From: Burkholderiales bacterium
GTDB lineage: Bacteria; Pseudomonadota; Gammaproteobacteria; Burkholderiales; Burkholderiaceae_C
DNA length: 46,517 bases
Reading direction: 5' to 3'
NCBI GenBank assembly: GCA_947462065.1
Contig: CANHNO010000003.1
Location: 1-46,517, forward strand
A program made the position numbers and the translations under genes. Of the stretch, positions 18,929 through 28,481 are shown in pieces. The first letter of the stretch is position 1, and each line of letters starts with the position of its first letter. The notes below the pieces were generated by a model that was not told the DNA's origin, ran no database searches, and saw only the letters and a program-made list of their open reading frames with translations.

Positions 18929-21900
18929 ATGGCACAGCCTGCCTACCGCGTCGACGGCGCGCTGGTTGACGCCGATTCGTTCTATGCCATCGCTTGCGAT
19001 CCGCGCCGCCATGTGGTCGTGGAAGCCTGCGCCGGTGCAGGCAAGACCTGGATGCTGGTCTCGCGCATCCTGCGCGCGCTGATTGATGGCGCCGAACCGC
19101 AGGAAGTTCTCGCGATCACCTTCACCCGCAAGGCTGCTGGCGAAATGCGCGAGCGCCTGAACGATTGGTTGACTGCCTTTTCTGCCGATGTGGGCACCGA
19201 TGCCGATCGCACCCTGGCCTTGCAGCAGCGTGGCCTCGATGCCGCCACAGCGCAGGCACTGGTGCCCAGGCTGGCAGGGCTGCAACAGCGCCTGCAGCAG
19301 GCCGGCAGGTCCGTCGAGATCCGCACCTTCCACGCCTGGTTTTCGCAGTTGTTGAAGGCAGCACCGCTGGACCTGCTGATGGAACTGGGCTTGCAGCGCG
19401 ATGCGCAGATCATCGAGGACATCGCAGACCATGAAAGCGAGGTGTACCGACGCTTTCATGCCACGGTGGTTGTCGATGAGGTGCTTCGGGCCGATTACCA
19501 CCACCTTGTGCAGCAGCGCGGGCGTTCGCAGTTGCGCAAATGGCTGGATGCGGCCTGGGCCAAGCGCGTCGAGATCGAACTCGCCGATGCGGCAGGCACG
19601 CTCGAATCCAGCGTCGCGCCGCCGGCGGCTCCCGGGTCCGCGGTCGATCCCACGGCCCACCCGACGCAGTGGGTGCAGTCATCCGATTTGCGGAGAACGC
19701 TGCAACGCTGTGCCTCCACCATGGGCGTGGCCGGCGGCAAGAAGGCTGTTGAAGCGGCACGCGCCATCGAGGCGGCACTGACGATGGAAACCTCGTCGGC
19801 CCAAGCGGTGTTCGAGGCGCTGTGGTCGGCGCTGTTCACCAAGACCGACACACCGCGCAAGGGCCTTGGCGACAGCGCGGAACAGCAGGCCGCGGTCGAT
19901 CTGCTGACCGCTCTTCGCGCGGCAGTGGCGCAGCGCGAGGCGCGCGACGAGCATCTGAGGATGGTGCGACTTTCGCGAGCGTTGTTCGCTGAACTGGCGG
20001 CCTACAAGCGATCTCGCGGATTGGTCGAGATGGCCGATCTCGAGCGCTGTGCGGTCGCGCTGCTCGGCGACTCGGCGCTGTCGGGCTGGGTGCAGGAGCG
20101 GCTCGATGCGCGGGTTGGCCACCTGCTGATCGACGAGTTCCAGGACACCAGCCCCCTGCAGTGGCACGCACTCGCGGCCTGGCTCTCGGGTTATGCCGGT
20201 GCGGGCGGCGGCGCCAGTGGACAGCGTCCGCCCAGCGTGTTCATCGTGGGTGACCCGAAGCAGAGCATCTACCGCTTCCGTCGCGCTGAACCCAAGGTGT
20301 TCGAGGCGGCGCGCGATTTCGTGAAGCAAGGTCTGGAAGGCAGCGTGCTCAGCTGCGACCACACGCGGCGCAATGCGCCCGAGGTGCTGGCGGTCTTGAA
20401 CACGGTATTCGAGCAGGCTCACGGTGAAGGCCAGTTCGCCGGCTTTCGGGCGCACTCAACCTCACTGGGCTCGGTCCCCGGTGCGGGCGTCAGCCGCCTG
20501 CCCCTGGTGCTGCGCGAGACCAAGGAGAGTCAAGGAGTCGAGGTCAATGACACCTGGCGCGACACGCTGACCGTGCCCCGTGTCGAGCCTGAGCAGCGGC
20601 TGCGTCAGCAAGAAGCCGATGGGGTTGCAGCGGCGGTGCAGGAGGTGCTGGCCGGCGGCGTACCCCCTGGCGAGGTCCAGGTGCTGTGCCGCAAGCGAGA
20701 GTCGCTGCGGCTGCTTGCGTCATCGCTGGCGGCACGCGGCGTGCGCTGCGCGGCCGTCGAGGAAGCCCTGCTGCTGGAAGCACCCGAGGTGCGCGATCTG
20801 GTTGCCGTCCTCGATGTACTGGCCTCGCCCGGCCATGCACTGTCGTTGGCGCAGGCCCTGAAGAGTCCCATCTTCGGTTGCAGCGACGACGACCTGGTGC
20901 GACTGGCGAGCGCGGTGGTCCATGCCGCCACCTCATCCGACACCGGAGCCCCATCCGTGGGCCTGCGGCTGGAAGATGAGCTGGAGGATCAACCCCAGGC
21001 GCCCGATGAGTCTCCACGTCGCCGCAGTGATCCACTCGGCTGGTGGCGTGCGCTGCACAGTCTGCCCGCACCGAGCGATGCCTTGCGCCGTGCGCGAGAA
21101 CTGCTCGCCTCGTGGCACCAGGCCGCCGGGGTGCTGCCGCCCCACGATCTGCTCGACCGCATCGTGGGCGAAGGCGACGTGATGTCCCGCACATTGGCTT
21201 CTGTGCCGCCGGCGCGTCGCGTGGCAGCGCAGGCGGCGATCGAGGCCTTGCTGATGCAGTCGCTGACGCTGGATGGCGCGCGTGGTGCCACGCCGTACAG
21301 CTTTGTGCGGGCGCTGCGGCGCCGTCGTCTGACCATCACCACGCCCGCCCAGCCTGATGCGGTGCAGTTGCTGACGATTCACGGTGCCAAGGGGCTGGAG
21401 GCCGAGGTCGTGTTCGTGATGGATACACATCCCGAGCCGCCAAGACCCGAAAGTGCGTCCCTGCTGGTCCACTGGCCGGTGCATTCCGAGCACCCCTTGA
21501 CCTGTGCCTTTGTCTACGCTGAGTCCAGGTGTCCGCCGTTGCTGGCAGCGCTGTTCGCAGAGGAGCAAGCGGCGCGGCGCCGCGAGGAGCTCAACGGCCT
21601 CTATGTCGCGATGACCCGCGCCAAGCACCGGCTGGTGATCAGCGCCACCGAGCCGCACGGCAAGGCGGCGCTGCCGTCGTGGTGGCATCGGCTTGAGCCG
21701 CATGCGCACCACTGGCTTCCCGCGTTGGCGGACCCCATGGATCACGGAACTGACCTCCCGCCGGCGCGTGTCCAGTTGCTGCCGATCTGGTGCGCCCCGC
21801 CGTCGACCGTGGCTGCCGCGCGAGCCGAACACGACAGCTCGAACGGTGACAACGAAGCCAGCCTCCTCGGCCGCGCGGTGCACCGCGCGCTCGAATGGGC

Positions 21901-22315
21901 TGCGTGTCAGGACGTCCCGGGCCACATCGCCTTGGACGCGCTGTGCATCGCTGCGGCCCGGGAATTTGGCGCCGATGCGGCCGCCGTGCAGCGGGTGGCC
22001 AGAGCGATCTTTGGCAGCCCGGCATGCCAGCCCTTCTTCGATGTGCGAGAGCTGATCTGGGCGGCCAATGAGGTCTCCGTGGTCGACGCTGGTGAGTTGC
22101 TGCGAATTGACCGCCTTGTGCATCGCCGCGCGGTTGATGGCGAGGCCGAGACGTGGTGGGTGCTGGACTACAAGCTCAGTCACGCCCCGCATCAACTCGA
22201 CGCCTACCGCCAACAGCTGTCGCGCTACCAGCGTGCAGTGCTGCGATTGCAGCCAGGCGCAGTGGTCCGGTGCAGTTTCATCACCGGCGGTGGCGCGTTG
22301 ATCGAGCTGGACTGA
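18929..22315 (+). CDS. addA: AddA-like UvrD-family helicase-nuclease
   Basis: A 1128-residue SF1A helicase fused to a C-terminal RecB-type nuclease, acting with the preceding AddB-like protein to unwind and resect DNA ends for RecA loading. Motifs in order: Walker A AGAGKT (Lys39), FTRKAAGEMRERL, motif II LIDEFQDTSPLQW, motif III GDPKQSIYRFRRA, motif V TIHGAKGLEAEVVF, motif VI YVAMTRAKHRL. The nuclease shows LLGRAVHRALEW and the IDRLV...WVLDYKLS active-site pair. ATG 18929 is chosen; GTG 18878 (overlapping addB) and TTG 18911 (TTGA overlap) are alternatives and no start has a clear ribosome-binding site. A stem-loop at 22316-22341 follows directly. Confidence 0.88.
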   Translation: MAQPAYRVDGALVDADSFYAIACDPRRHVVVEACAGAGKTWMLVSRILRALIDGAEPQEVLAITFTRKAAGEMRERLNDWLTAFSADVGTDADRTLALQQRGLDAATAQALVPRLAGLQQRLQQAGRSVEIRTFHAWFSQLLKAAPLDLLMELGLQRDAQIIEDIADHESEVYRRFHATVVVDEVLRADYHHLVQQRGRSQLRKWLDAAWAKRVEIELADAAGTLESSVAPPAAPGSAVDPTAHPTQWVQSSDLRRTLQRCASTMGVAGGKKAVEAARAIEAALTMETSSAQAVFEALWSALFTKTDTPRKGLGDSAEQQAAVDLLTALRAAVAQREARDEHLRMVRLSRALFAELAAYKRSRGLVEMADLERCAVALLGDSALSGWVQERLDARVGHLLIDEFQDTSPLQWHALAAWLSGYAGAGGGASGQRPPSVFIVGDPKQSIYRFRRAEPKVFEAARDFVKQGLEGSVLSCDHTRRNAPEVLAVLNTVFEQAHGEGQFAGFRAHSTSLGSVPGAGVSRLPLVLRETKESQGVEVNDTWRDTLTVPRVEPEQRLRQQEADGVAAAVQEVLAGGVPPGEVQVLCRKRESLRLLASSLAARGVRCAAVEEALLLEAPEVRDLVAVLDVLASPGHALSLAQALKSPIFGCSDDDLVRLASAVVHAATSSDTGAPSVGLRLEDELEDQPQAPDESPRRRSDPLGWWRALHSLPAPSDALRRARELLASWHQAAGVLPPHDLLDRIVGEGDVMSRTLASVPPARRVAAQAAIEALLMQSLTLDGARGATPYSFVRALRRRRLTITTPAQPDAVQLLTIHGAKGLEAEVVFVMDTHPEPPRPESASLLVHWPVHSEHPLTCAFVYAESRCPPLLAALFAEEQAARRREELNGLYVAMTRAKHRLVISATEPHGKAALPSWWHRLEPHAHHWLPALADPMDHGTDLPPARVQLLPIWCAPPSTVAAARAEHDSSNGDNEASLLGRAVHRALEWAACQDVPGHIALDALCIAAAREFGADAAAVQRVARAIFGSPACQPFFDVRELIWAANEVSVVDAGELLRIDRLVHRRAVDGEAETWWVLDYKLSHAPHQLDAYRQQLSRYQRAVLRLQPGAVVRCSFITGGGALIELD

Positions 22316-22341
22316 GCGCCTGGCAGCTGCGCTGCAGGCGC
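22316..22341 (+). terminator. Hairpin directly after addA
   Basis: GCGCCTG (22316-22322) pairs with CAGGCGC (22335-22341), with an inner CAGC/GCTG stem around a 3-nt loop. No T-run follows, so termination would be partial or Rho-assisted. It begins one base after the addA stop codon. Confidence 0.45.
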
Positions 22342-22446
22342 CTCGTGGCGCCATTCGAGGGCAAAAGCACCGCAAACGTCCACGATTTCACGGCTTGGCG
22401 CGGACGGGAGGGCGTTTCCAATAGGGAGCATCCGACAACCCTGAAC

Positions 22447-24330
22447 ATGACCCAAGCGGCGTCTTCCCCGGCCAACACACGACCGAGCTCTCTCGGCCGC
22501 AATTTCGGCCGCTTCGAGTTATTGAAGCTGCTGGGCAAGAGCGACGGCAGCATGGTCTGGCTGGTCCTCGATCCTCAGCTCCAACAGCAACTGATGCTGA
22601 CGCTGCCCAGAGTGCAGCCCGTCGACGCAGCCGCGCTTGAACGCTGGCTGAGTCAGGTGAAACAGGTCGCTCGGCTGGACCACCCGAATCTGGTACGGGG
22701 TGTCGAGGTCGACATCCAGGAGCAGTGGCCGTATCTGGCCGCTGATCGTGCCCGTGGCGTCACGCTTGGCGAATGGCTCACTGAACACCCGAACCCGTCG
22801 CCGGTCGAGGTCGTGCGCTGGGTCTGCGAGGTCCTGGAAGGCCTCGCGTTTGCGCACGAAGCCGGCGCGGCGCACCACGATCTGCAACTGCACAGCCTGC
22901 AGATCAGTGAGTCTGGCCACATCCAGGTCATGGCCCTGGCCACCGCGAGCAATCAAGGTACGCCAACGAGCGACCCAGCCAAGCGCGGTGCCGATCACGC
23001 AACGCTGGTCGAAGCCGATACCCTGCGCGCGCAGCGAGAGGCTGCCGAACGCGATGTGCTGGCCTGCGGCCTGCTGCTGCACCAGCTGCTGAGCGGCGCC
23101 GCAGTGTTCGACGAACCCGACATCTCGAAAGCCCTCCGCCGTCTGCCGCCCTTCGGTCGCGAACTGGTTCGCCTGCCGTGGAACACGGTGCACCCGATTC
23201 CCGAGGCCCTGCGCGCCATTGCCAACCGCAGCACGGCAGGGCAGGCCAGGCAACGCTACCTCAGCGCTCGTACCTTCCTGCGCGCGCTGCAGGGATGGCT
23301 GGAGGCCGAGGCACTCGGCCGCGATGGTCCGCTCGAGCTGATGCTGGACCGCCTGCGCACCGTGGGTGCCTTGCCGGCCTTGGCTGGCCTGAGCGGCCGC
23401 GTCGAGCGTCTGGCGGCCATGGACGGTCACCACACCGAGGAAATTTCACGCCACATCCTGCGCGACATGGCATTGACCTTCGAGCTGCTGCGTGAGGTCA
23501 ATTCGGCGCAGGTGCAAGCTCTGCAAGCGTCGGGATCGGCGCCGGTGCTGACAATCCGCAGGGCGATCGCGCTGATTGGCTTGAACGGTCTTCGACAGGC
23601 CGCCAATGGTCTGAGGCAGTGGCCCGGTCCGCTCTCGGAAACCGGCGCACAGGCCTTGCGTGCTTTGATGGATCGTGTCCGTCTGGCGGGCTATACCGCG
23701 CAGGCCCTGCGGCCAGCAGGCTACGACGCCGAGGTGGTGTACCTGGTGACGGTGCTGCAGAACCTCGGACGCCTCCTGGCGCAGTACCACTTTCCCGATG
23801 AGTACGAGCAAATCCGAGTGCTGATGCGCAGCCTGCCACCGCCAGCCGATGCGCCGAAGGGCACGGCGCCCACACCGGGTTGGCGCGAATCGGACGCCTC
23901 GTTCGCCGTGCTGGGCATCGACATCGAAGCGCTCGGCTCGGCGGTGGCGCGACACTGGGGTCTCGGCGACGAGATGCTCCACATGATCCGCCGCCTGCCG
24001 GCAGATCTGCCGGTGCGCACGCCGGACAGCGACATCGACGTGCTGCGCATCACCGCGAGCGCGGCCAACGAGGCGGTCGACGCTACCTCGGGCTCGTCTG
24101 CGGAGACGGGCGACTCGTCGGCTGCCGCAATCAAGGCTCTGCGCGGCGGTGACCCTCGTCAATCGGTCGCGATGCGCTATGCACGCAGTCTCAGTCTGAC
24201 ACCGAAGATCGTGCAGGAGGCCCTGGCGGCGGCTCGCGATGCCCTGCGCACCGGCGAGCCGATCCAGACAGCCGCACCGCGCGAGGAGTTGTCGCCTGTG
24301 ACTGAAAGCCCGACCGTCGCTTCCAACTGA
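22447..24330 (+). CDS. Pseudokinase-HDOD domain protein
   Basis: A 627-residue protein that pairs a protein-kinase fold (about 20-300) with an HDOD domain (about 310-520). The fold is recognisable (FGRFELLKLLG, LDHPNLVRGVEVD, LEGLAFAHEAG) but the catalytic residues are lost: the ATP-anchoring Lys is Leu51, HRDLKPSN reads HHDLQLHS (Asp145 kept; Lys and Asn replaced), and the DFG triplet is Ala163-Leu-Ala165. It should therefore not phosphorylate. HDOD domains lack HD phosphohydrolase residues and act in signalling. It shares layout with the next gene, whose kinase is intact, so it may be its regulator. The upstream frame extension into addA is not used; the ATG lacks a clear ribosome-binding site. 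Confidence 0.8.
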   Translation: MTQAASSPANTRPSSLGRNFGRFELLKLLGKSDGSMVWLVLDPQLQQQLMLTLPRVQPVDAAALERWLSQVKQVARLDHPNLVRGVEVDIQEQWPYLAADRARGVTLGEWLTEHPNPSPVEVVRWVCEVLEGLAFAHEAGAAHHDLQLHSLQISESGHIQVMALATASNQGTPTSDPAKRGADHATLVEADTLRAQREAAERDVLACGLLLHQLLSGAAVFDEPDISKALRRLPPFGRELVRLPWNTVHPIPEALRAIANRSTAGQARQRYLSARTFLRALQGWLEAEALGRDGPLELMLDRLRTVGALPALAGLSGRVERLAAMDGHHTEEISRHILRDMALTFELLREVNSAQVQALQASGSAPVLTIRRAIALIGLNGLRQAANGLRQWPGPLSETGAQALRALMDRVRLAGYTAQALRPAGYDAEVVYLVTVLQNLGRLLAQYHFPDEYEQIRVLMRSLPPPADAPKGTAPTPGWRESDASFAVLGIDIEALGSAVARHWGLGDEMLHMIRRLPADLPVRTPDSDIDVLRITASAANEAVDATSGSSAETGDSSAAAIKALRGGDPRQSVAMRYARSLSLTPKIVQEALAAARDALRTGEPIQTAAPREELSPVTESPTVASN

Positions 24331-24405
24331 CATGACGGCCCCCATGCTCACGGTGTCCGCTGCCGCCCGAGGTGTCGCTCTGTGCATTCGTCGTGTGGCG
24401 GCGAC

Positions 24406-26862
24406 ATGGGTGTGATGACTGGCGATGCGATCACGCCCCAGCGACTGAGCCGATTCGAACTGCGCCGGGTGCTGGGCCAGGGGGCACAGGCCAGCGTCTG
24501 GCTGGCATTCGACCCGCACCTGGAGCGTGAGGTCGCCGTGAAGATCATGCGGCGCAACGGTCTCGGCGGCACTGGGGAAGACGTTCAGTGGCTGCACGAG
24601 GCGCGCAGCGTCAGCCGGCTGACCCATCCCAACATCGTTCCGGTGTTCGAAGCCGATGTCCACGAGGGTCAACCATTCCTGGTCTTCGAGTACGTGGCCG
24701 GCCACACTCTGGCCGAGGTGTTGCGCGCCCAGGGCGCCTACGACCCGCAACAGGCCGTGGCAATCGGCCTGGACATCCTCAGCGCGCTGCAGGCTGCCCA
24801 CGAGGCGGGCCTGGTGCATCGTGACCTGAAGCCGTCGAACGTGCTGATCGATCCTGCTGGCCGAGCACGGGTGATGGACTTCGGCATCGCGGTGAAGGTC
24901 AACGACGCGTCGCATGCCAACCGTGTGGTCGGTACGCCGGGCTATCTGTCTCCCGAAGCAGCGCTGGGCCTGTCGCCCACGCCGGCGATGGATGTGTTTG
25001 CCGCGGGTCTGGTACTGGCCGAACTGCTGGCTGGGCGGCGCGTGATGGTGGAGAGCGATGCGAACCGCGCGGTACACCGCGCCATCAACGAAGATCTGGC
25101 GCTGCCCGAGTGCACCGGCCCCGAGGTTGACGACAAGCTGCGTGCGATCGTGCTGCGGGCGATGGCCCGTGACGCTTCACGGCGGTACGCAAGCGCCGCA
25201 GCCTTCAGCGAAGCCCTGCAGGCATGGGCACAACCCGCCGTGGCCGCTGGCACTACATCAGCCGCCGCCGGCAACGGCACGCTCGACTTTCTGCTGCGGC
25301 GCATGCGGCACAAGAGCGATTTCCCCGCGCTGTCGGATGCCGTTTCGCGCATCCAGCGCGTGGCGACCTCGGAAACCGAGAACCTCAACAGTCTGGCCAA
25401 TGAAGTCCTGAAAGACGTGGCGCTGACCAACAAGCTGCTGCGGGTCGTCAACACTGCCAGCTATCGGCATGCCGGTGGGGGCAGCATCAGCACCATTTCA
25501 CGCGCTGCGGCGCTGGTCGGCTTTGCCGGCATCCGCAACATGGCGCTCAGTCTGGTGTTGCTGGAACACATGCAGGACAAGGCCCATGCCAACCTGCTGA
25601 AAGAAGAGTTCCTGCGCGCGCTGCTGGCGGGCACGCTGGCCAGCGATCTGTGCGCCTCGGGGCGCGAGACCGAGGAGGCCTTCATCGGCTCGATGTTTCA
25701 GAACCTCGGCCGCCTGCTCAGCGAGTTCTATTTTCCTGACGAAGCGCGACAAGTGCGGAGCCTGCTGATTCGTGGTCTGGCGCCCGGCGAGGCGCCACGG
25801 GCGGGCGCTGAAGAGTCGGCCTCGGTTCAGGTGCTGGGGCTGAGCTACGAAGCGCTCGGGGTGGGTGTGGCGAAGTCCTGGGGTCTGCCTGACAGCCTGC
25901 AGCGTTGCATGCGCAAGCCTGCTGGTGATCCGCCCTCCCGCACGCCTGAAGCCTCTGCTGAGCGACTTCGCTGGCTGGCGATGGCTGCCAACGAACTGAC
26001 CGACACCCTGCTTCGCACAGACCCCGCTCAGGCTTCGGCGGCACTGGCGCACACCGCCGAACGCTATGCGCGCGTGCTCGGTCTGACCGCCAAGCGAATT
26101 GCCGAAGTCACGGCCCACGCTCGCGTCAAGCTGGCCGACTCGGCGCGCGCCATGAGCATCTCGGTCAGCAGCACGTCGCGCGCCATGCGTTTGCTCGCGC
26201 CAGTGTCGAACCAGGGCACCACCTTCGCCGTGGGCGAGGTGCAGATCGTCGGCACCGATTCGCTCTCGCCGCATGAGTTGCAGGCCATTCACGCCATGCA
26301 GACCGAGGCCTTCGACGCGACCGTCATCAGCCCGCCGACCGCCACATGCCCGGCGTCCGACATCCTGGCTGCCGGCATTCAGGACATCACCAATTCGATG
26401 GTCGAGGACTTCAAGCTCAACGAAGTGCTGAGGATGATCCTCGAGACCATGTACCGCGCCTTGGGATTTCGCCGCGTGCTGTTCTGCCTGCGCGATCCAA
26501 GGACAGACACGCTGACAGGACGCTTCGGACTGGGCGACAGTGCCGCCGCCGCCGCGGCGTTGTTCAAGGTGCCGTTGAAGGGTGGCAACGATCTGTTCGC
26601 CGCGGTATGCCTCAAGGGTGCAGACACGCTGATCCGCGATGCAGGCACGCCCGCGATGACAGCGCGCTTGCCAGTCTGGTACAGGAAGACGCTGAACGCC
26701 CCTTCGTTCCTGCTGCTGCCTTTGCTGATGAAGGGCGCCCCGTTTGCCATGATCTATGCCGATCAGGCAGAAGCGGGCGGCATTGAGCTCGATGAGAAGG
26801 AACTGTCTCTGCTGCGCACTCTGCGCAATCAGGCCGTGATGGCATTCAAGCAGTCAAATTGA
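24406..26862 (+). CDS. Ser/Thr protein kinase with HDOD and GAF domains
   Basis: An 818-residue cytoplasmic signalling protein. The Hanks-type kinase (about 15-275) has all key residues: glycine loop LGQGAQASVW, Lys46 in VAVKIM, helix-C Glu in LHEARS, Asp140 in HRDLKPSN, Asp158 in MDFG and GTPGYLSPEA. An HDOD domain (about 285-500) follows, with LLRVVNTASY, ISTISRAAALVGFAGIRNMA and MFQNLGRLLSEFYFPDE. A GAF domain occupies about 635-815 (MVEDFKLNEVLRMILETMYRALGFRRVLF). No membrane segment is seen. Targets and ligand are unknown. The start may be ATG 24406 or 24415, or GTG 24382. It lies 75 bp after its pseudokinase paralogue on the same strand. Confidence 0.85.
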   Translation: MGVMTGDAITPQRLSRFELRRVLGQGAQASVWLAFDPHLEREVAVKIMRRNGLGGTGEDVQWLHEARSVSRLTHPNIVPVFEADVHEGQPFLVFEYVAGHTLAEVLRAQGAYDPQQAVAIGLDILSALQAAHEAGLVHRDLKPSNVLIDPAGRARVMDFGIAVKVNDASHANRVVGTPGYLSPEAALGLSPTPAMDVFAAGLVLAELLAGRRVMVESDANRAVHRAINEDLALPECTGPEVDDKLRAIVLRAMARDASRRYASAAAFSEALQAWAQPAVAAGTTSAAAGNGTLDFLLRRMRHKSDFPALSDAVSRIQRVATSETENLNSLANEVLKDVALTNKLLRVVNTASYRHAGGGSISTISRAAALVGFAGIRNMALSLVLLEHMQDKAHANLLKEEFLRALLAGTLASDLCASGRETEEAFIGSMFQNLGRLLSEFYFPDEARQVRSLLIRGLAPGEAPRAGAEESASVQVLGLSYEALGVGVAKSWGLPDSLQRCMRKPAGDPPSRTPEASAERLRWLAMAANELTDTLLRTDPAQASAALAHTAERYARVLGLTAKRIAEVTAHARVKLADSARAMSISVSSTSRAMRLLAPVSNQGTTFAVGEVQIVGTDSLSPHELQAIHAMQTEAFDATVISPPTATCPASDILAAGIQDITNSMVEDFKLNEVLRMILETMYRALGFRRVLFCLRDPRTDTLTGRFGLGDSAAAAAALFKVPLKGGNDLFAAVCLKGADTLIRDAGTPAMTARLPVWYRKTLNAPSFLLLPLLMKGAPFAMIYADQAEAGGIELDEKELSLLRTLRNQAVMAFKQSN

Positions 26863-26930
26863 ATCTGCGACGCGGTTGCGCACAGTGCGAGCGCGCGCAT
26901 GTCTGGCATGGTCTGAAGCTCAGCGTTGGC

Positions 26931-27752
26931 TCAAGTCTCGGTCTGCGGAAGCGCGTGCACCTGCGCCGAAGGTTCACCGATGAGCGCCAGGAACCCGGCC
27001 AGTTCTCGAGGCGGGCCAGAGGTGAAGAACGTCGTCGCGGCCAGAGCGCTCTGAGTGCTCCCGGGCGACGCCGGGAGCACACGAGAAAGCTGGCTGGCGA
27101 TGGCTCCTGAGGGTTCGACGATCGTGACCGCGGGCCCCGCAATCGTGGCAATCGCTTCAACCAGAAACGCATAGTGCGTGCAGCCCAGCACGATGGTATC
27201 GGCGCCCGCATCGAGGCCAGGTCGAAGGTAGGACTCCAGCAATTGCTGCGTCACGGGGTCATGGAATCGACCCCGCTCGACCTGATCAGCCAGACCCGGG
27301 CAGGCCTGCAAGATGACGCGTGTGTCCGCGCCATAAGTACTGCAGAGACGTGCAACGGACGGGCTGCGGATCGTGTTGCTGGTCGCCAGCACCAGGACGA
27401 CCTTGGACCGGCTGACCTGGGTGGCCGGCTTGATGGCGGGTTCCATCGCGACGATGGGCAGCGTGTACATCTCGCGCAGGCTCTGAACTGCGACGACGCT
27501 GGCGGTGTTGCAGGCGATCACCAGCGCCTTGGCGCCGTGCTGATTCAGGAATCCGGCAATGTCGCGGGCGCGGCTTTCGACAAAGGTCGCCGGCCGATCA
27601 CCGTAGGGCGCGTGGCCACAGTCGGCCACGTAGATGAAGGACTCCCCGGGAAGCTTCGCCTTCAGTGCTCGCAGCACCGACAGGCCACCGACGCCAGAGT
27701 CGTAGACGCCGATCGATGCCTCCCTGACCACTGGATTCGGCATGGGCGTCAC
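26931..27752 (-). CDS. murI: Glutamate racemase
   Basis: A 273-residue cofactor-independent enzyme making D-glutamate for peptidoglycan. The two catalytic cysteines lie in VIACNTASV and LGCTHYAFL, and the N-terminal substrate loop is IGVYDSGVGGLSVL. The GTG start (27752) overlaps the stop codon of the upstream SRAP gene as GTGA, suggesting coupled translation; ATG 27743 is an alternative that would remove three residues. It converges on the kinase gene, with 68 bp between them. Confidence 0.95.
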   Translation of the reverse strand: MTPMPNPVVREASIGVYDSGVGGLSVLRALKAKLPGESFIYVADCGHAPYGDRPATFVESRARDIAGFLNQHGAKALVIACNTASVVAVQSLREMYTLPIVAMEPAIKPATQVSRSKVVLVLATSNTIRSPSVARLCSTYGADTRVILQACPGLADQVERGRFHDPVTQQLLESYLRPGLDAGADTIVLGCTHYAFLVEAIATIAGPAVTIVEPSGAIASQLSRVLPASPGSTQSALAATTFFTSGPPRELAGFLALIGEPSAQVHALPQTET

Positions 27753-28405
27753 TGCGCAGGCCCGGCGTCAAAAGCTTCCACCGGGGCCAGCTTCAGAAGT
27801 TCGTGTGCGTCCGCCAGTGATCCCATCAGCCACTGTTCGATTTCAGACGACTCAAGGGGAATCACCGAACGTTTGTCCTGCTGGTCGGGCGTCAACTTCG
27901 GATCGGGCTTGTGCATCCTCCGCATCAACGCGTGTGAGTCTGCATTGATCGTGAGCATCGTGTAGCTCTCGATCATCTCGCCGGTTTCCTTGTCGATCCA
28001 GGTGTTCCACAGGCCAGCGAGTCCCCATGGCCGTGCATCGGTCCGACGGAAGCGCCACCAGACATTCCCGCCGGATTCCCAGTTGGGTTCATCGAAGGAC
28101 TCCGCTGGGATGATGCACCGCTGACCCCGTGCCCATGACTGCTTGAATGAAGCCTTGTGGGTCATCTCTTCGGACCGCGCGTTGCAAGTCGAGTAGGGCA
28201 GCTTCGGTGATTTCGCAAACCAGGGGATCAATCCCCAGTGCCCTATGACCAACTCGCGTGCCTTCCCCTCGCTTTCCGCTCGAATGAACGCGCCGGGACG
28301 ACTTGGGAACACTTCCGTGCGCGGCCAGGCAAAGGGGTTGCTGCGTCCGACCTGCCATGCGCGCTCGATGGCGGCCTGATCTGGAGAGATGTAGCGGGTG
28401 CACAT
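27749..28405 (-). CDS. SRAP domain protein (YedK/HMCES-like abasic-site shield)
   Basis: A 218-residue SOS-response-associated-peptidase-fold protein. Family members cross-link their N-terminal Cys2 to abasic sites in single-stranded DNA; here the sequence starts MCTRYISPDQ, so Cys2 is exposed after Met removal. The conserved NARSEEM (Asn and Arg of the DNA-binding pocket) and RCIIPAESFDEPNW (active-site Glu) are present. The late catalytic His region reads LMRRMHKPDPKL...KRSVIPL instead of the more usual HDRMPVIL, an insertion seen as a subfamily trait rather than decay. Overlaps murI by four bases. Family call is firm; in vivo role inferred from E. coli YedK and human HMCES. Confidence 0.9.
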   Translation of the reverse strand: MCTRYISPDQAAIERAWQVGRSNPFAWPRTEVFPSRPGAFIRAESEGKARELVIGHWGLIPWFAKSPKLPYSTCNARSEEMTHKASFKQSWARGQRCIIPAESFDEPNWESGGNVWWRFRRTDARPWGLAGLWNTWIDKETGEMIESYTMLTINADSHALMRRMHKPDPKLTPDQQDKRSVIPLESSEIEQWLMGSLADAHELLKLAPVEAFDAGPAQ

Positions 28406-28427
28406 CTGTTCAGTCTAGGGTCAGCAG

Positions 28428-28455
28428 CCGTGCAGAGGACAGATACCCTGCACGG
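28428..28455 (-). terminator. Hairpin downstream of ffs
   Basis: CCGTGCAG (28428-28435) and CTGCACGG (28448-28455) form an 8-bp perfect stem with a 12-nt loop, 27 bp past the 3' end of the SRP RNA. There is no T-run. It could mark the end of the ffs precursor or sit in the leader of the SRAP gene. Confidence 0.4.
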
Positions 28456-28481
28456 GACCTGTCAGGCTTCAAACCTGGAGG

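Noticed and set aside
23446-25077. A 543-codon open frame on the minus strand spanning the two kinase genes
   Set aside because: It crosses the gap between two well-supported genes on the other strand and has low-complexity His/Arg/Gln composition.
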